Below are positions 11,690 to 23,780 of a stretch of DNA of 64,000 bases, in pieces; position 1 is the first letter of the stretch; each line of letters begins with the position of its first letter. The translations under genes were made by a program, and so were the position numbers. The notes under the pieces were generated by a model. It worked only from the letters and a program-made list of their open reading frames with translations. It ran no database searches and was not told where the DNA came from. Location: assembly GCF_963678635.1 (NCBI RefSeq), contig NC_087070.1, positions 27,714,057 to 27,778,056 on the forward strand, given 5' to 3'. This DNA is from Symsagittifera roscoffensis. Lineage: Eukaryota > Xenacoelomorpha > Acoela > Convolutidae.

Positions 11690-14600
11690 TCCTTAATAGC
11701 TTCTGTGAATTCCGCCGCTTCATGAGCGCGGTTTCGTCTGCTGAACTCCAGGTCAAAAACGAATAAAAGCCCAGCTAAAGCTAGATGTACCTGTGTGATA
11801 ATTTTTGAATATATTGTCTTGATCCGGGATGACGAGGGTAATTTCAAAAAATTTTAAAAAATTGGGCTCCACCCAACACCTTATTTGTTGCTCTATGAGA
11901 GAAAGTTTTCGCTTAGCCTTTTCTTTTTTAATTGAACCCAAAGTCACAGATATGGAACGGTAATTTTTCGAGCAAAAAACGGTCAAACAACTGAAAAGTT
12001 GTCTTTTCCGAGGGTCATAACTTTTCGTGTAACAAAATTTGGATGTATCTGCTTATGCGCGGAAAATTAACACAACCCGTTCTACCTATTGAAACCAAAA
12101 TTTCAGATTTTGGAAGGTAGTTTTTGAGAAAAGTCAAAATTTTTGAAAAAAAAGAGACAAAAATTTACAAATACGACTTTTCCGAGTGTCAGAATATTTT
12201 CGTTAGAACATTTGGGCTGAGTCGCTAAAACAAGTAAAACTCCCACGACCCGTATTTTTGATTAAAATCAAAATTTCAGAGTTGGTAGGGTAGTTTTTGA
12301 GAAAAGTCAGAAGTTTCAAAACAATCCAAAATTTCAGAAAACAGGCAAGGAATCGAAAGTTGGCTTTTCCGAGTCATAATTTCTTGGAAAAAAAATATGG
12401 ACGGAACCGCCCGTGTAGGGGAGTTTCTCACAACCTGTTCTATCAATTGAAACCATATTCTCAGATTTGGGAGTGTAGATTTGAGAAAATGTAAAAAATC
12501 CCAAAAAATGAGTCAAAAATTCCCACACAGACTTTTTAGAAGGCTGTAGAAAGAAGGGTTGGAGAAAAAGATACTAGGGAACTATCAGGCACACAGAGTA
12601 ATGGACGAACTTCCAATTGGTAGCATTTTTTGAAAACCGGGCGACGGGTTTTTGAGGAAAACTGAGTTTTTTGAAAAAAGTGAAAAAAGCGTCTCAAAAA
12701 AAGTGACAAAAGACGCGGCTCAAGCTGAAGGTACCAGTGTTTGTGATTTTGAAATTTTCCCAGAGAACCCTGTTGCCTCGGTTATAGCCTTGATATCAGA
12801 ATAGGTTGATTTCGAGATATCAAAAAACTTCAAAAAAACGGACAAGAAAAGAAATCATTGACTTTTCCGAGGGTCATAATTTTTTGTGTGAACAATTTTG
12901 TGTCAACCGCTTATTTAGTGGGTTTCCCACAACCCGTTCTACTTATTGAAACAAAAGTCTTGGTTTTAGGAGGGTGGAAAGCCGCTGATGCAGGGGAGCT
13001 TATACAACCCGTTTTATTTTATTGAAATTAAAAGCTAAGATTCGGTAGGGTAGTTTTCGAGAAAATTCAAGAAGTTTCAAAAAAAAACGGTAAAAAAATC
13101 AAAAATTTCACTTTTCCCAGGGTCAAAAGTTTTTGAGTAACAAATTTTTGGGCGTTGCTGCTTATGCAGGAGAGCTTCCATGCTACCATTTGTTCTACCC
13201 ATAGGAAATAAAACCTCATATTTGGGTGGGTAGTTGACGAGAAAAGTCAAAAAGTTTCAGAAAACACAAGAAATCGAAAATTGATTTTTCCGAGTCATAA
13301 CTTTTTCGTTAAAAACTATGGACAAAACAGCTGATGTAGAGGAAGTTCTCACAGCCTGTTCTGTTAATTGAAAACACACTCGCAGATTTGGGTGGGTAGT
13401 TTTCGAGAAAATGTAAAAAATCCTAAAATATGCCTCTAAAATTCCCCCACCGACTTTTTCGAAGGCTGTAGGAAGAAGGGTTTAAGTAACAAAAAACTAG
13501 GTAGTTATCAGGCACACAGAGTAGTGGACGGATTTCCTTCGGTTTAATTTTATTAAAACTGGTTCAGTAGTTATTCAGAACAACTGAACTGTTTGAAAAA
13601 GTGAAAACAAAGCGTCTCAAAAAAAACCGAACCCATACACTAGAGACGCAGCTCAAGCTGGAAGTACCCGAATGATAACTTTGATTGTGCTGTTCTGATG
13701 AGGGGTGAAAAATGCAATTTCAAAAGTTGATAAACTGGGTTTCACCCAAAATTTTGGTTGTTGCTCTATGAAAGATGAAAGACTTGAAACATGAAAGAAT
13801 GTTTTTGTGATTTTGAAATTTTCCCAGACACAAAACTTTTTTGGTGCAAATTTCATGGCGTAGTATTTTATGCACGGAGGCTTTCCATAATCTATTGCTT
13901 CGATTACACCTTTGATATCAGATTGAGGTGATTTCGGGAAATCAAAAGGTTTCAAAAAACGGACAAGAAATCAAAACATTGACTCTGAGGTTCATAAATT
14001 TTTGTTTTGAAAAAATTGAGTGCAACCGCTTTTTTAGTAGGCTTCCCACAACCCGTTCTACCCATTGAAACCAAAATCTCAGATAAGAGAGGGTGAAAAC
14101 CTTTGATGCAGGGGAGATCATCACAACCCGTCTTTTTGATTGAAATCAAAAGCATATTCGGGAGGGTAGTTTTCGAAAAAATTGAAGAAGTTTCAAAAAA
14201 AAGTTCAAAAATTCACTTTTCCGAGGGTCACAACATTTTTGGGCGTAACTGCTTATGCAGGGGAGTTTCTTTCCTACCATACGTTCCACCCATTAGAATG
14301 AAAACTTCAGATTTGGGAGAGTAGTTATAGAGAAAAGACAAGTTTCAGAAAATAGTCAAGGAATCGAAAAATGATTTCTGCGAGGGTCATAACATTTTAA
14401 AAAGTTTTTCAAAATTTAGATAAAACATTTGTGCAGGGGAGCTTCCCACAATTTGATCTATCCATTCAACACAAAAGCTCAGAATTGGGAGGGTAGTTTT
14501 TAAAGAAATGTAGAAAAAATCCAAAAATAAGGGTCAAAAATTCCCGACCGACGTTTTCGAAGGCGGTAGAAAGAAGGGTTTAAGGCAAAAGAGACTAGTT

Positions 14601-16170
14601 AATTATCAGGCACTTTGTTCTACCCATTTATACTAAAATCTGAGACTTGAGAGGATAGTTTTGGAGAAAAGGCAAAATGTTTCAAGAAACAGGAAAAAAT
14701 CAAAAATTTGACTTTTTCGAGGGGAAGTACTTTTTGCTTAAAAAAATTGAGCGTAGTCGCTGATCATGGGAGCTTATTACAACCGGTCTTTTTGGCTGAA
14801 ATTAAAAATTCAGATTCAGGAGGGTAGTTTTGAGACAAGCTCAATTTTCAAAAAACGGTAAAAAAAATCGAAAATTTGACTTCTCTGAGGGCCATATTTT
14901 TTGTGTCAAAAGTTTTTGGGCTAAGTCGTTTATGCAGAAGAGCTTCCCATAACCAGTTCTACTCATTGAGCCTAAAATCTCAGAATTGAAGGGGCAGTTT
15001 TAGAGAAAAGTCATAAAAGCCAGCTTGACCCAAAATCTTAGTTGCTGCCTTATTTAATATGAGAGAACAGAACATTTTATGATTTTGAAATTTTCGTTGA
15101 GAAAATTTGTTTTGTTCAAACTTTAAGTCGTACTATTTTATCCCTGGAGGCTTTCCATAACCTGTTGCCTCAATTATACCCTTGATATCAGATTGAGTTT
15201 CTTTCGAGAAATCAAAAAGTTTGAAAAAAACGGAGAAGAATTAAAAACATTGAATAAGAGGTTCATAAATTTTTGTGTTGAAAAATTTGAGCGCAACCGC
15301 TTATTTAGTGGTCTACCCACAACCCGTTCTACCCCTTAAAACCAAAATATCAGATATGGGAATGTAAAAAACCGCTGATGCAGGAGAGCTTATCACATCC
15401 CGTCTTTTTGATTGAATTCTTAAACTCAGATTCGGGAGTTTTCGAGAAAAATCAAATTAAAAAAAAACGGTTAAAAAATCAAACTCTATTATTATAACTA
15501 CCGTAATATCAAATTTGAAGGGGTAGTTTTGGAGAAAAGGTGGTCAAAAGATCGAAAACTTGACTTTTCCGAGGGTCATAACTTTTTGTGTAAAAAAAAT
15601 TGGGTCTAACGTTGTATTCAGGGAAGCTTGTCACAACCCGGTCTAATCATTGAACCCAAAACCTCAGATTTGGGAGGGCAGATTTTGAGACGTCAAAAAC
15701 TTTTGAAAGAACTAAAAAGATCCAAATTTTGACTTCCCAGGGTCATAACTTATTGTGTAAAAAATTGGTCATAACTTCCTATGCAACAGCGCTTCCTCAG
15801 TCTACCCATTGATCCCAAAATTGCAGATTTAGGTTAGTTTCTGAGAAAAGTCTTCTGAGGGCCATAACTTCACTTTTCTGAGGGCCATAACTTTTTGTGT
15901 AAAAAATTGAGCTAAGCCGCGCGTATAGCGGAACTTCCACAACCTGTTCTATCCATTCAATAAAAAAATCTCAGATATGGAAGGGTAGTTTTCGAGAAAA
16001 TGTAAAAAGTTTAATAATCTGGTACAAAAATTTTCCCCCACACACTTTTTCGAAGGCTGCAGAAAGTGGGGTAAGGTTAAAAAGAGATAAGAGGGTTATG
16101 CATAGCACAGGTGACTAGGCGGAATTTCCATTGGTACTACTTTTTTGAAAATCGTTGGGTTAGTTTTTGA
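11690..16170. repeat. degenerate satellite A, monomer ~165-175 bp
   Basis: Landmark words recur in a fixed order: 'gagggtcataac', then 'gcttatgcaggggagc', 'cttcccacaacccgttctac', 'ccattgaaaccaaaatctc', and 'gggagggtagttttcgag'. Successive 'gggtcataac' landmarks lie about 160-190 bp apart. Longer composite units are visible: a block with 'ggcacacagagtagtgga', a 'gcgtctcaaaa' word and 'gacgc(g/a)gctcaagctg' occurs near 12575-12740 and again near 13505-13670. The divergence between monomers suggests an old array. Short open frames inside it are by-products of the repeat. Confidence 0.8.
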
Positions 16171-17653
16171 GGAAAATTAAATTTTTTGAAAAAAATAAAC
16201 ATTTCCAAATCGGCTCAAAAAAATTATTTCCATAATACCTGTTTTCATCAAACAGGAATTTTCATAATAAGTGTTTTTATCAAACAGTAACTTTCTTGTG
16301 TTTTCTTGGCGTAGGTTTTTTGTCGTCTGTTTTGTTGGCCGTTTTCAATTGGTTTTTTGTGAAATTACTGCTGTTCGATGAAAAATCCAAGGATGTTACA
16401 GCAACAATCCAAATGAGAGTCACAATTACTGCTGCTCCAAAAAATGATGTTTCATCATTTTTCTTTTTTTTGCACGTCTGTTTTCATCCATTTTCCTCCG
16501 CTGAGGCACTGCTTTCTTTTTGGTTCGGCTGTTTATGCATGTATCAGGTCTTCCCCCACCATAATTCGCGAAAAAAAAGACGTTCTCGATGTAAACCTTC
16601 GCTGTGCGTTAGTTCCAGTTTAGCGTTCTCAACTAGCATGAGCATGATCAACATCCCCTTAATACAGCGAACTGAAGCTGATAGCAGTATTGATTCTTAG
16701 ACCATTAACAATTGAAATTCGGTTATATTTTTTCTTATTTATCAAAATCGACTTTATTGCCAAAGATGGAAAACTGTTCTCACAGAAAGAGAAAACTGTT
16801 CTCAGAAAGAAACACTACATTTATGTTATCTCTCGTTTAAAAACAGACAGGTGAAAAATCAATTTGATTAGTTAGAGAAGAGTGATAAATAAAACGCTAG
16901 ATGTATAATAAATAAATTTTAATATTCTGATTTTATTCGAGTCACTTCAAATCTATCATTTTCAACAACTTCATTGGGATTTTGCAAGCGCCACACAATT
17001 CAATAAGGGTCGGAAATGTATCCAGGGATGAGCGAGTAAAACGGACAGCTGCTTTAAAATGAAGTCGATTTCAAAGTAGCTATTAGATAGACATGCATTT
17101 GAGGAGAGACATGAACGCATCAAAACGAGTCATATTGCACCACTGTGGTTTAAAAAATTGAAGACTGCCCCCAAGAGGAAAAATTCTCAGCCAGAAGTAA
17201 GTTAATAATCTATTTGAAGCAGCGACAAGGACATATGGATAAAGTCGAACAGATTTTTTTGGCTTCAGATAAAAACAAAAATACTTAATTTTATATTTTT
17301 GATTTTACTTCTTTTTGGGACTTTCTGTTTTAAGGCCCAAAATTATCAAACTATCAATTTAGCTTCTGTTTTTATTGAAAACCAAGATTTATTTTCGCTG
17401 ATATTAGTTTGCAGTTTCAACCAATCAGATTCGAGAATTATGGACAAATTTTGAAAACAGCAATAAGATCAGCATTTGGACCGTATAACAGAAAAAGCCT
17501 CTTCTTTATGTAAATATACAGATAACAATCTAAAGTAATCATTGAAAACAGCAGAAATAAAAAGAGGAAGAAGCTGTGAGGTTGAGATACTCGGAAGAAA
17601 AAACGCTGTAGCAAAGCCAAAACTAGCAGATGGATCGGCGGTGTATCAACTTG
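16171..17653. other. no gene recognised
   Basis: A short direct repeat with a small hairpin (CCTGTTT ... AAACAGG) lies at about 16230-16290. A ~134-codon plus-strand frame follows (16296-16700), but its peptide is hydrophobic or low-complexity with no domain I know. Nothing else is supported. Confidence 0.4.
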
Positions 17654-17710
17654 CATAAAGCTCGACTAGCATAAGACCTTTGAATTAAAAATCGTATCGA
17701 CTAGCAAAAA
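17654..17710 (+). repeat. left arm of a distant inverted repeat
   Basis: 'gcataaagctcgactagcat' followed ~15-20 bases later by 'gtatcgactagca' is found as its reverse complement at 20484-20545. The arms are about 2.8 kb apart. Each arm contains the word 'cgactagca' twice. They may be worn terminal inverted repeats of a DNA transposon, but no transposase is visible between them. Confidence 0.55.
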
Positions 17711-20483
17711 AGAAGCACGAAAGTCAAATATTGTCAAAATTCATATCACTTTACCTCTAAAAACATACATAAATTATAGTTTTTTTCGCACATTTTACAA
17801 TTTGCCGGTTCAAGCCATCACAGGTCAGTGGTATGACTGATCACGATTTATTTTTAAAAAAACTCAATTTATTTGTAGATTTCAAGGGACTGCTTCTCTA
17901 GGTTTGTTCTGCCTCTCTATTAAAGACATCGCAAACTGGTCTCTTGAGTGGTGAGCTTAGCGAGGTGACAGAGATTTACTACTATCCACAATCACGGAAG
18001 GGTTAAATTGGTGCCAACTATTCTGTACTGTATGTTACTTGTCCCATTTTATTACTGCTCTTGTAGCTGTCTCGTCCGATCGATAAGATCGCAAGAATTT
18101 CCAATGGTACTTAAATTCAGATATTACAAGCCCAAATACAGAAAACTCTAGGTGGCCAGAATAAAATCTAACAACCTAATCGAAGAAACGGTCCGTAATT
18201 TATCAGCACAATTGTCTAATTACAATTTAACTTCCAACTAACTCAACTAAAGGATTCTCTCACTCTCTCTCTTGAATACTAAATAACCAATTACAGTAAT
18301 TCCACCCAACCACTCAGTTCGACCTGCCCAAAGTAATAGTGTCTCTACAGATCACAACTCTTTTCAGGTACTAAAACTGATCTCGCTAACTTCAAGAATC
18401 ACTGTTCTCAACTCAGATGAGAACCAACTATCTACTAAATTATAATCTCTCAACTCAATAATGGTTCTCTAACTAACTGAGAAAAAACCATTCGCTTTGA
18501 TAGCACAATTGTTCAGCCAAAGGGTAGGCTACCCGAAGCCTTTTCGCTGTGCTTGTATATTTGAGTTTCAGTTATAAATATGATCGTCACCGCAAGTCCC
18601 GATACTTACTTTGGTACCTTTTTCGCAAAGTTAACTGAACTCTTCCTCTGACGATACCAGTTATAAATGCCAAGTTCACCAGAGATACCTCCAACTAAGT
18701 TGAGCAAATGTCAAGTCCAATTTCACCTCTAAACCAAGCTATGTTTAATTAACTAATCTTCCAAGGTTTTTAAATAATTATCCCATAAACGTTCCGACAC
18801 CCCGATGGTAGGTGAAGATCCTTTTTAAAGGTGGCTTGCTCATAACAAACATCTCAAACTATCAGCTATAATCTATGCCAATACCGACCTTCTAGCTATT
18901 ATGGGAACGTAAATCGTTTATTAGGGGGTCAAACTCTGCTAAAAAGTCACCTCCGGTGAGCTAAGTTAATATCCCGTCCGTTGGCATTAATTACTAGATC
19001 TACTTCCCATGTTAGGCTTCTATTTCTGCCAATTTCCTCGGGGACCACTTTTGTTTAGTCTGATAGAATTTCTCATTCCCCAAGCTAAGCTGAACCCAAC
19101 ATTTGCCAGGTCCATTTTCATTAGTTCCACTACTTCAATCTTAAAATTTAAAAGCTATATACCTTCCAGCTTCTGCTTCAGTCGCCAATTGATATTTTTC
19201 CTCTCAAATATCACTCCTTCTATGCAACTTTGGTCCTTAACGCCTAAAGGTCATTTAATCATTTAAAAATCATGCTTGGGTCAATCTGCTACATTCGGGT
19301 TCGAGAGGGTCCTTCCTACCAAGTTTCATCTATACCCCATTAGTACTTCCCAAGTTATCCCATTTCTAAGGTTCAGTATCAAGTTTCCCGAGACGCGCGA
19401 TTAACACCGGAAGCGTTCCTCGGATGGTACGGGTCACTGGGGGTCCTTCTTCAGGGCTGGGTTTTAGTGTCTATTGCCGCCATAAAATCAATATGCCCTC
19501 GCTCATTATCTTGCGGAAATTGCGAACTTCCGGTCTAAGGTATAATTTACCAAAGTGCTCCGGCCCAACAGTCAGATCTAATTCAAATTATGACATACAA
19601 CCTATCTTGCCATTATCCATTATACCTCGAAGTTTTGGCTCCCTGCGTTTTAGTGAGGGCCGAGAAACGACATCCGCAATCCGAGTTGAGGAATAATTAT
19701 TTAAAGCATTTGTCAACGCTGTATATCGGGAAGTTCTTATCTCTTGGTCTTCTAAGGTTGCATGTGTTTCTTAACAGAGCCATAAGGACGATCGAACTTC
19801 AAATTTTCGAAATCCTTTCACTGTGTTGCCGGGGTACTAGAAAGTTTTTATACCCCTATCTTAATATATGGGCATCAGGTGATTTTTTCGAGATCTCATG
19901 AATTCTTGGTTTTCTCGTCCGCTGGGCTTTTCAAGTGCCTCATTGGTGCTTTGAACTTGCTCGGTGGAAAATTTTTTGGGATTCGGCCATGTTGGCGGGG
20001 GCCCCTAGATTTTTTTATGGCCTATCTTAATACATAGGCAACAGGTGAATTTTCCGAGATCTCGGGAAGTTGTTACCTCCTAGTGGACTGACTTCTTGCA
20101 GCGTCCTATTAGTGCTATGTAAGGGTCTATGAGGGTCGAGGACGCTGCTACATGTATAAAAAGACTAAATTTCGGAAAGTATCGAAAATGAAGTTAAAAC
20201 CTGAACTTGTCTAAATTTTGATTGCCCTCATTCGTTCAATTTACGTTACTTATCACACAACTGGGCCATTGAGTTATTGTAGCGCACAATTGTATTTCTA
20301 TATAGACGCAAGGTAATGCTATCTAAGACGACTTCGTAATTTGTCGAAAAAAATGTTAGGATTACCAATCATACATTATTGTTGTTTGCTAAATATCTCA
20401 ATTTTTATTTCTCAGAAAATGAAGTTTCAATTTGAAAAGATTATCAATGTTAATTTGTATTTCTGGGAAACAAAGCTGACAAA
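17711..20483. other. no gene recognised
   Basis: The interior between the inverted-repeat arms. Frames at 19009-19266, 19424-19696 and 19590-19901 show no known domain. A pair of degenerate direct repeats is listed separately. Confidence 0.4.
19790..20115. repeat. two degenerate ~165 bp direct repeats
   Basis: 'cctatcttaatatatgggca' near 19855 and 'cctatcttaatacataggca' near 20023 are each followed by 'caggtga(t/a)tttt' and a 'cgagatctc' word. The surrounding 160 bp can be aligned loosely. The spacing resembles the satellite monomers, but the sequence is different. Confidence 0.5.
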
Positions 20484-20545
20484 ATTATGCTAGTCGATAC
20501 ATTTTCATGTTTTTAAACTTTTATGCTAGTCGAGCTTTATAATAG
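20484..20545 (-). repeat. right arm of the distant inverted repeat
   Basis: Reverse-complement partner of 17654-17710, carrying 'atgctagtcgata' and 'atgctagtcgagctttataa'. Confidence 0.55.
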
Positions 20546-20970
20546 CCGAGCGGTCACCGATGGATCATGGATGAGGAGAAATTTTATTAGCACACCCTCC
20601 AACAGCTGCGAGTTGAGCAGAGCATATGAGCCGGAAACTGACACAGTAGGTCTTCCTCCCTATTCTGTGGATGGCACGCCAACAATGGAACACTGCTGCT
20701 ATGTATTGAGATATTAACAAAATAACTATTAAGATGTACAATATTAAAAGGAATAAGCAACCAACAGCAACTTCATCTAAGCACAACCAAACGAGAAAAC
20801 AAAAGAATAAAACTTAGTTTTATCAAAAATATTTGTTGATTTTGTAGACAAATGGAGTAACAAAACTGACAGAGGCGAAGCTGCGCTTCGCAAACACTAG
20901 CGAGAACACAACAAAAAGCTGCTCTAAATTGCAATAAAAAAGTAGAAATAAGCCTCGAATTAGATTAAAT
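20546..20970. other. no gene recognised
   Basis: A 64-codon plus frame (20523-20717) and a 73-codon minus frame (20565-20786) overlap. Neither has a recognisable domain. Confidence 0.4.
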
Positions 20971-21038
20971 TCGGCTACGTCTCGGATTCGATCTGCGACC
21001 TAGATATTATTGAGTCTCACGCACTAACCACTCACGCT
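20971..21038 (-). tRNA. tRNA-like relic (pseudo-tRNA or SINE head)
   Basis: On the minus strand 'gagtggttagtgcg' resembles a Pol III A-box/D-arm, and about 30 bases later 'gatcgaatcc' resembles the B-box/T-loop. The order and spacing are those of a tRNA without a long variable arm. The T-stem and acceptor stem do not pair well, so I call it a decayed tRNA or a tRNA-derived SINE head rather than a working gene. No poly(A) or SINE body was recognised next to it. Confidence 0.4.
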
Positions 21039-21449
21039 TAATAAACTTCCAAAGCTACAGATAGTAATTATAGCAAATAACTGCCACCAAACAGGTGAAC
21101 ACTTTTATTTGCGCGTTAGGTTAAAAAAAGAAGATTCGTACTGATACACTTCGCTCGCAAGCTGGCTAGTGTAAAGCGACGAGAAAAATATCTGATTCTT
21201 TATACATTTTTTATACAGCCAGTGCAGTTCACCAACGCCTGCCACAGGCGAGCGAGAACTACAGGCAACTACAATTCCATATGTTTGACTTTGAGTAGTT
21301 TTTCAAGTTCTGTGCATATCTTACTGCGGTGTGATGTGTCCATTCAGAATAGACCAACAGTAGACATTTCTAGACACTTTTAGTCCCATAACACTTCCGC
21401 GGAACACAGCACTCACGCACGCACCCACTACTGATCTCAGGTTCTAATC
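21039..21449 (-). other. 3' flank of the E2F gene
   Basis: No reading frame is supported. A minus-strand AATAAA lies at 21104-21109, about 340 bases past the E2F stop. It is a plausible poly(A) signal but not proven. Confidence 0.4.
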
Positions 21450-23780
21450 TCACGTTGGTCCACTCTGTTGATCCGCTGTGACTTCAACAGCACAAGACTT
21501 TATGGGCAAAAAACTGCACTCAAGTGGCATTGATGCCGCCGCGGTCTTGATAGAATCATCCACAAAGACACTCATCGTAGGCTGCTTTGATCTAACACGT
21601 GGGGGACACGATTCCAGTTGCACACTAGATGACGATGACAACTCGTTGGTGCTAATTGTGAATTGACTGCTAATAGTGGAATGAGCTGAATCATCCCAGA
21701 AGGGAATGCCGCTCACTGGCTGTGAACAGTTGGCTACTTCAGCCGCTGCACGAATAATCCTCTGAGGACTTGGCGGATTGAACCCAAAAGTTTCCTCATC
21801 CAAAACAAGACATTTTCCATCAGCGTTCAGCGTCTGGAAAGTGTGCTCCCTGTGAACATACGCCTGTGAATGAGTGGGCGTGAAAGGAAGCACTGGAGTT
21901 GCAACTCTTGTCCCCCCTAGACCCGAGCCAGCAATGGACGGAGAATCCAGTCCGGAATCCCTGGACACGTCATCAATCGGAGAAATTCTGTTGGACCCGC
22001 ATGCTGATCTACACAGGGATCCAATTGAGCTGGACGGCCTAGTGCATACACCAGTGCCCTCTGGAAAAGAGTTCGAGCACTCTTCAATTCTCCGTGCCAG
22101 TTCCTTTTCGAAGCACGAGTTTTCTATAATTTGCGGAGCCTGCTTGTTGCTTTGTTTCATTTGTTTGCTGTGTGCAGCTGTGGATGCAACAAACAATTCA
22201 ATCGGCCCCGAGTGCGACCGTATTGCCAATTTTTCCGATGAGTAAACTGAGAACTCCGTGTTCTTGGGTCCATTGGCAAAGATGAGCAATCGATTCGCTC
22301 CCAACTCGTTCACTCCTCTCACTGCCTGATGTTTGACATAACCAAACCTGTTGTTGATACAGTCTTCGATTTCTTTCTCATACTGGTCCTGAAGAGCTCG
22401 CACTCTCAAGTCCAAATCCGCTTCTGTCTTTTCAAGATCAGCCAACTCATTTTTAATGCTCGCTATGTTGACATGATCAAAACTGATATCACAGCCTCCG
22501 CAACAAATCCATTGCACTTTGTTTTTCGACACCTTTTCTAGAAGTCCGATTCCTTCCAGAACATTCGTTATATCGTACAGGCGCCTTTTAGGGCACTTGA
22601 TTTTCAGAGCCATTACGTTCAAGTCTACCGGAGGTCCGGAGAACTTTTGAATGTACTCAACAAATCGTCTCGAAGTCTGAGCCAGGGATCCATCGTTCTT
22701 TTGCTGCAAATCCCCCATCGGTTGCTGTGAAGACACGTTCACTACTGGTGACGGCATCGAACGCATTTCTTCTGCCTTCGAATTCGACACAACTCGACAC
22801 AATTTGTGTTGTTCCAGTGGTACAGTGGAAACCAGAGACCTTTTGCGTATGCTAATGTTGCTGCTGTTGTAACTGTTACAGTCACTTGGCGGTAACGCCA
22901 GAAATCGCATTGAACAGTTGACTACACTCGGAGGCATTTTAGTAGTCGACATTGCATTCGCTTCACTTCCACTGCTGTCAATGACCCCGGCTGCGGCTAC
23001 CTCCGTTTTTGCTCTATCCATATGGCTATTCAAATCCGCACACAATTTCTTCGCCCACTTTTTGTTCAGTGGCGGCTGGAAAGGCCGAGACCCGTTGCCT
23101 CCCGATAGATCAAGTCGCCTTTTGATCGGTTGCTTTTGCATGGACGGTTTTACCGTGTGACTGGTCAAAAAACCATGACTTAGAACTTGGCTCGAAACAA
23201 CCATGCTCGTTGTTGCCGACACCTGTCCTCGTGAAGAGTTCAATTGCCAATTATCTTGATGGGATTTGTTACAACTGGATGAGGCGAACTCTGGCGGTGT
23301 TTGACTAGTCGCACTAGATAGTGATGGCAAAAACTTGCGCACATCATTTGATGAGTAGTCGAACAAATGCGTGTGTTCTGCTATTGCAACTGGGTAACTG
23401 AACGGATAGTGCAACTGTTGATCGCCGACAGTGGCCGATGGAACAGAACTTGCCACAATTGTAGGAGTCAAAGTGGTATTTGCATCACACACTTCTAACT
23501 TGTTCGGCCATCTCGAACTTGGAATATTGTTCGCTATGGTTAAGTGCGCAGTGTTCAGCATCAGCCGTTCTCGTTCGCTTGTGTGAGTCACTTTTGGCAC
23601 ATGCTGGGTGAGCGATAGCGAGTGTGGAATTTGTTGCAAGTTAGATGTCGAGGCTATTTCTTGATTCTGCAAGGGTAATACGAATTCTAAGCTATGTCCC
23701 ATTTCGCGGCTTTCATCCGGAAGCGACGCATTTGGTTTTCTTATCGGCGACGGGTTCGCATTTTTAGTTCTCCGTCCCAT
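21450..23780 (-). CDS. E2F transcription factor (E2F1-3-like)
   Basis: A 776-residue frame encodes an E2F: with a DP partner it binds E2F sites and controls S-phase genes in the nucleus. The winged-helix domain is at about 365-428, with the hallmark RRLYDITNVLEG (399-410) and NKVQW. A leucine-rich dimerisation helix (about 440-472) and a marked box (about 480-532, ending GPIELFVAS) follow. Residues 218-226 (PIKRRLDL) match the cyclin A-binding RxL motif of E2F1-3. CDK-type sites SPIRK (11-15) and SPQR (671-674) are present. The usual C-terminal pocket-protein motif (DLFD type) is not evident. The frame has no introns and is long for an E2F because of Ser/Thr-rich N- and C-terminal regions. 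The ATG has G at -3 and +4. A 'tttcag' acceptor-like site 9 bases upstream suggests an upstream exon. Confidence 0.93.
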   Translation of the reverse strand: MGRRTKNANPSPIRKPNASLPDESREMGHSLEFVLPLQNQEIASTSNLQQIPHSLSLTQHVPKVTHTSERERLMLNTAHLTIANNIPSSRWPNKLEVCDANTTLTPTIVASSVPSATVGDQQLHYPFSYPVAIAEHTHLFDYSSNDVRKFLPSLSSATSQTPPEFASSSCNKSHQDNWQLNSSRGQVSATTSMVVSSQVLSHGFLTSHTVKPSMQKQPIKRRLDLSGGNGSRPFQPPLNKKWAKKLCADLNSHMDRAKTEVAAAGVIDSSGSEANAMSTTKMPPSVVNCSMRFLALPPSDCNSYNSSNISIRKRSLVSTVPLEQHKLCRVVSNSKAEEMRSMPSPVVNVSSQQPMGDLQQKNDGSLAQTSRRFVEYIQKFSGPPVDLNVMALKIKCPKRRLYDITNVLEGIGLLEKVSKNKVQWICCGGCDISFDHVNIASIKNELADLEKTEADLDLRVRALQDQYEKEIEDCINNRFGYVKHQAVRGVNELGANRLLIFANGPKNTEFSVYSSEKLAIRSHSGPIELFVASTAAHSKQMKQSNKQAPQIIENSCFEKELARRIEECSNSFPEGTGVCTRPSSSIGSLCRSACGSNRISPIDDVSRDSGLDSPSIAGSGLGGTRVATPVLPFTPTHSQAYVHREHTFQTLNADGKCLVLDEETFGFNPPSPQRIIRAAAEVANCSQPVSGIPFWDDSAHSTISSQFTISTNELSSSSSVQLESCPPRVRSKQPTMSVFVDDSIKTAAASMPLECSFLPIKSCAVEVTADQQSGPT

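Noticed and set aside
16296-16700. 134-codon plus-strand frame
   Set aside because: Hydrophobic or low-complexity peptide, no ATG at the stated start, and no domain; probably chance.
18780-19700. Decayed rRNA
   Set aside because: The stretch is richer in G and C than its surroundings, but I could not match any conserved rRNA segment.
21874-22245. 123-codon plus-strand frame opposite E2F
   Set aside because: Shadow of the E2F coding strand.
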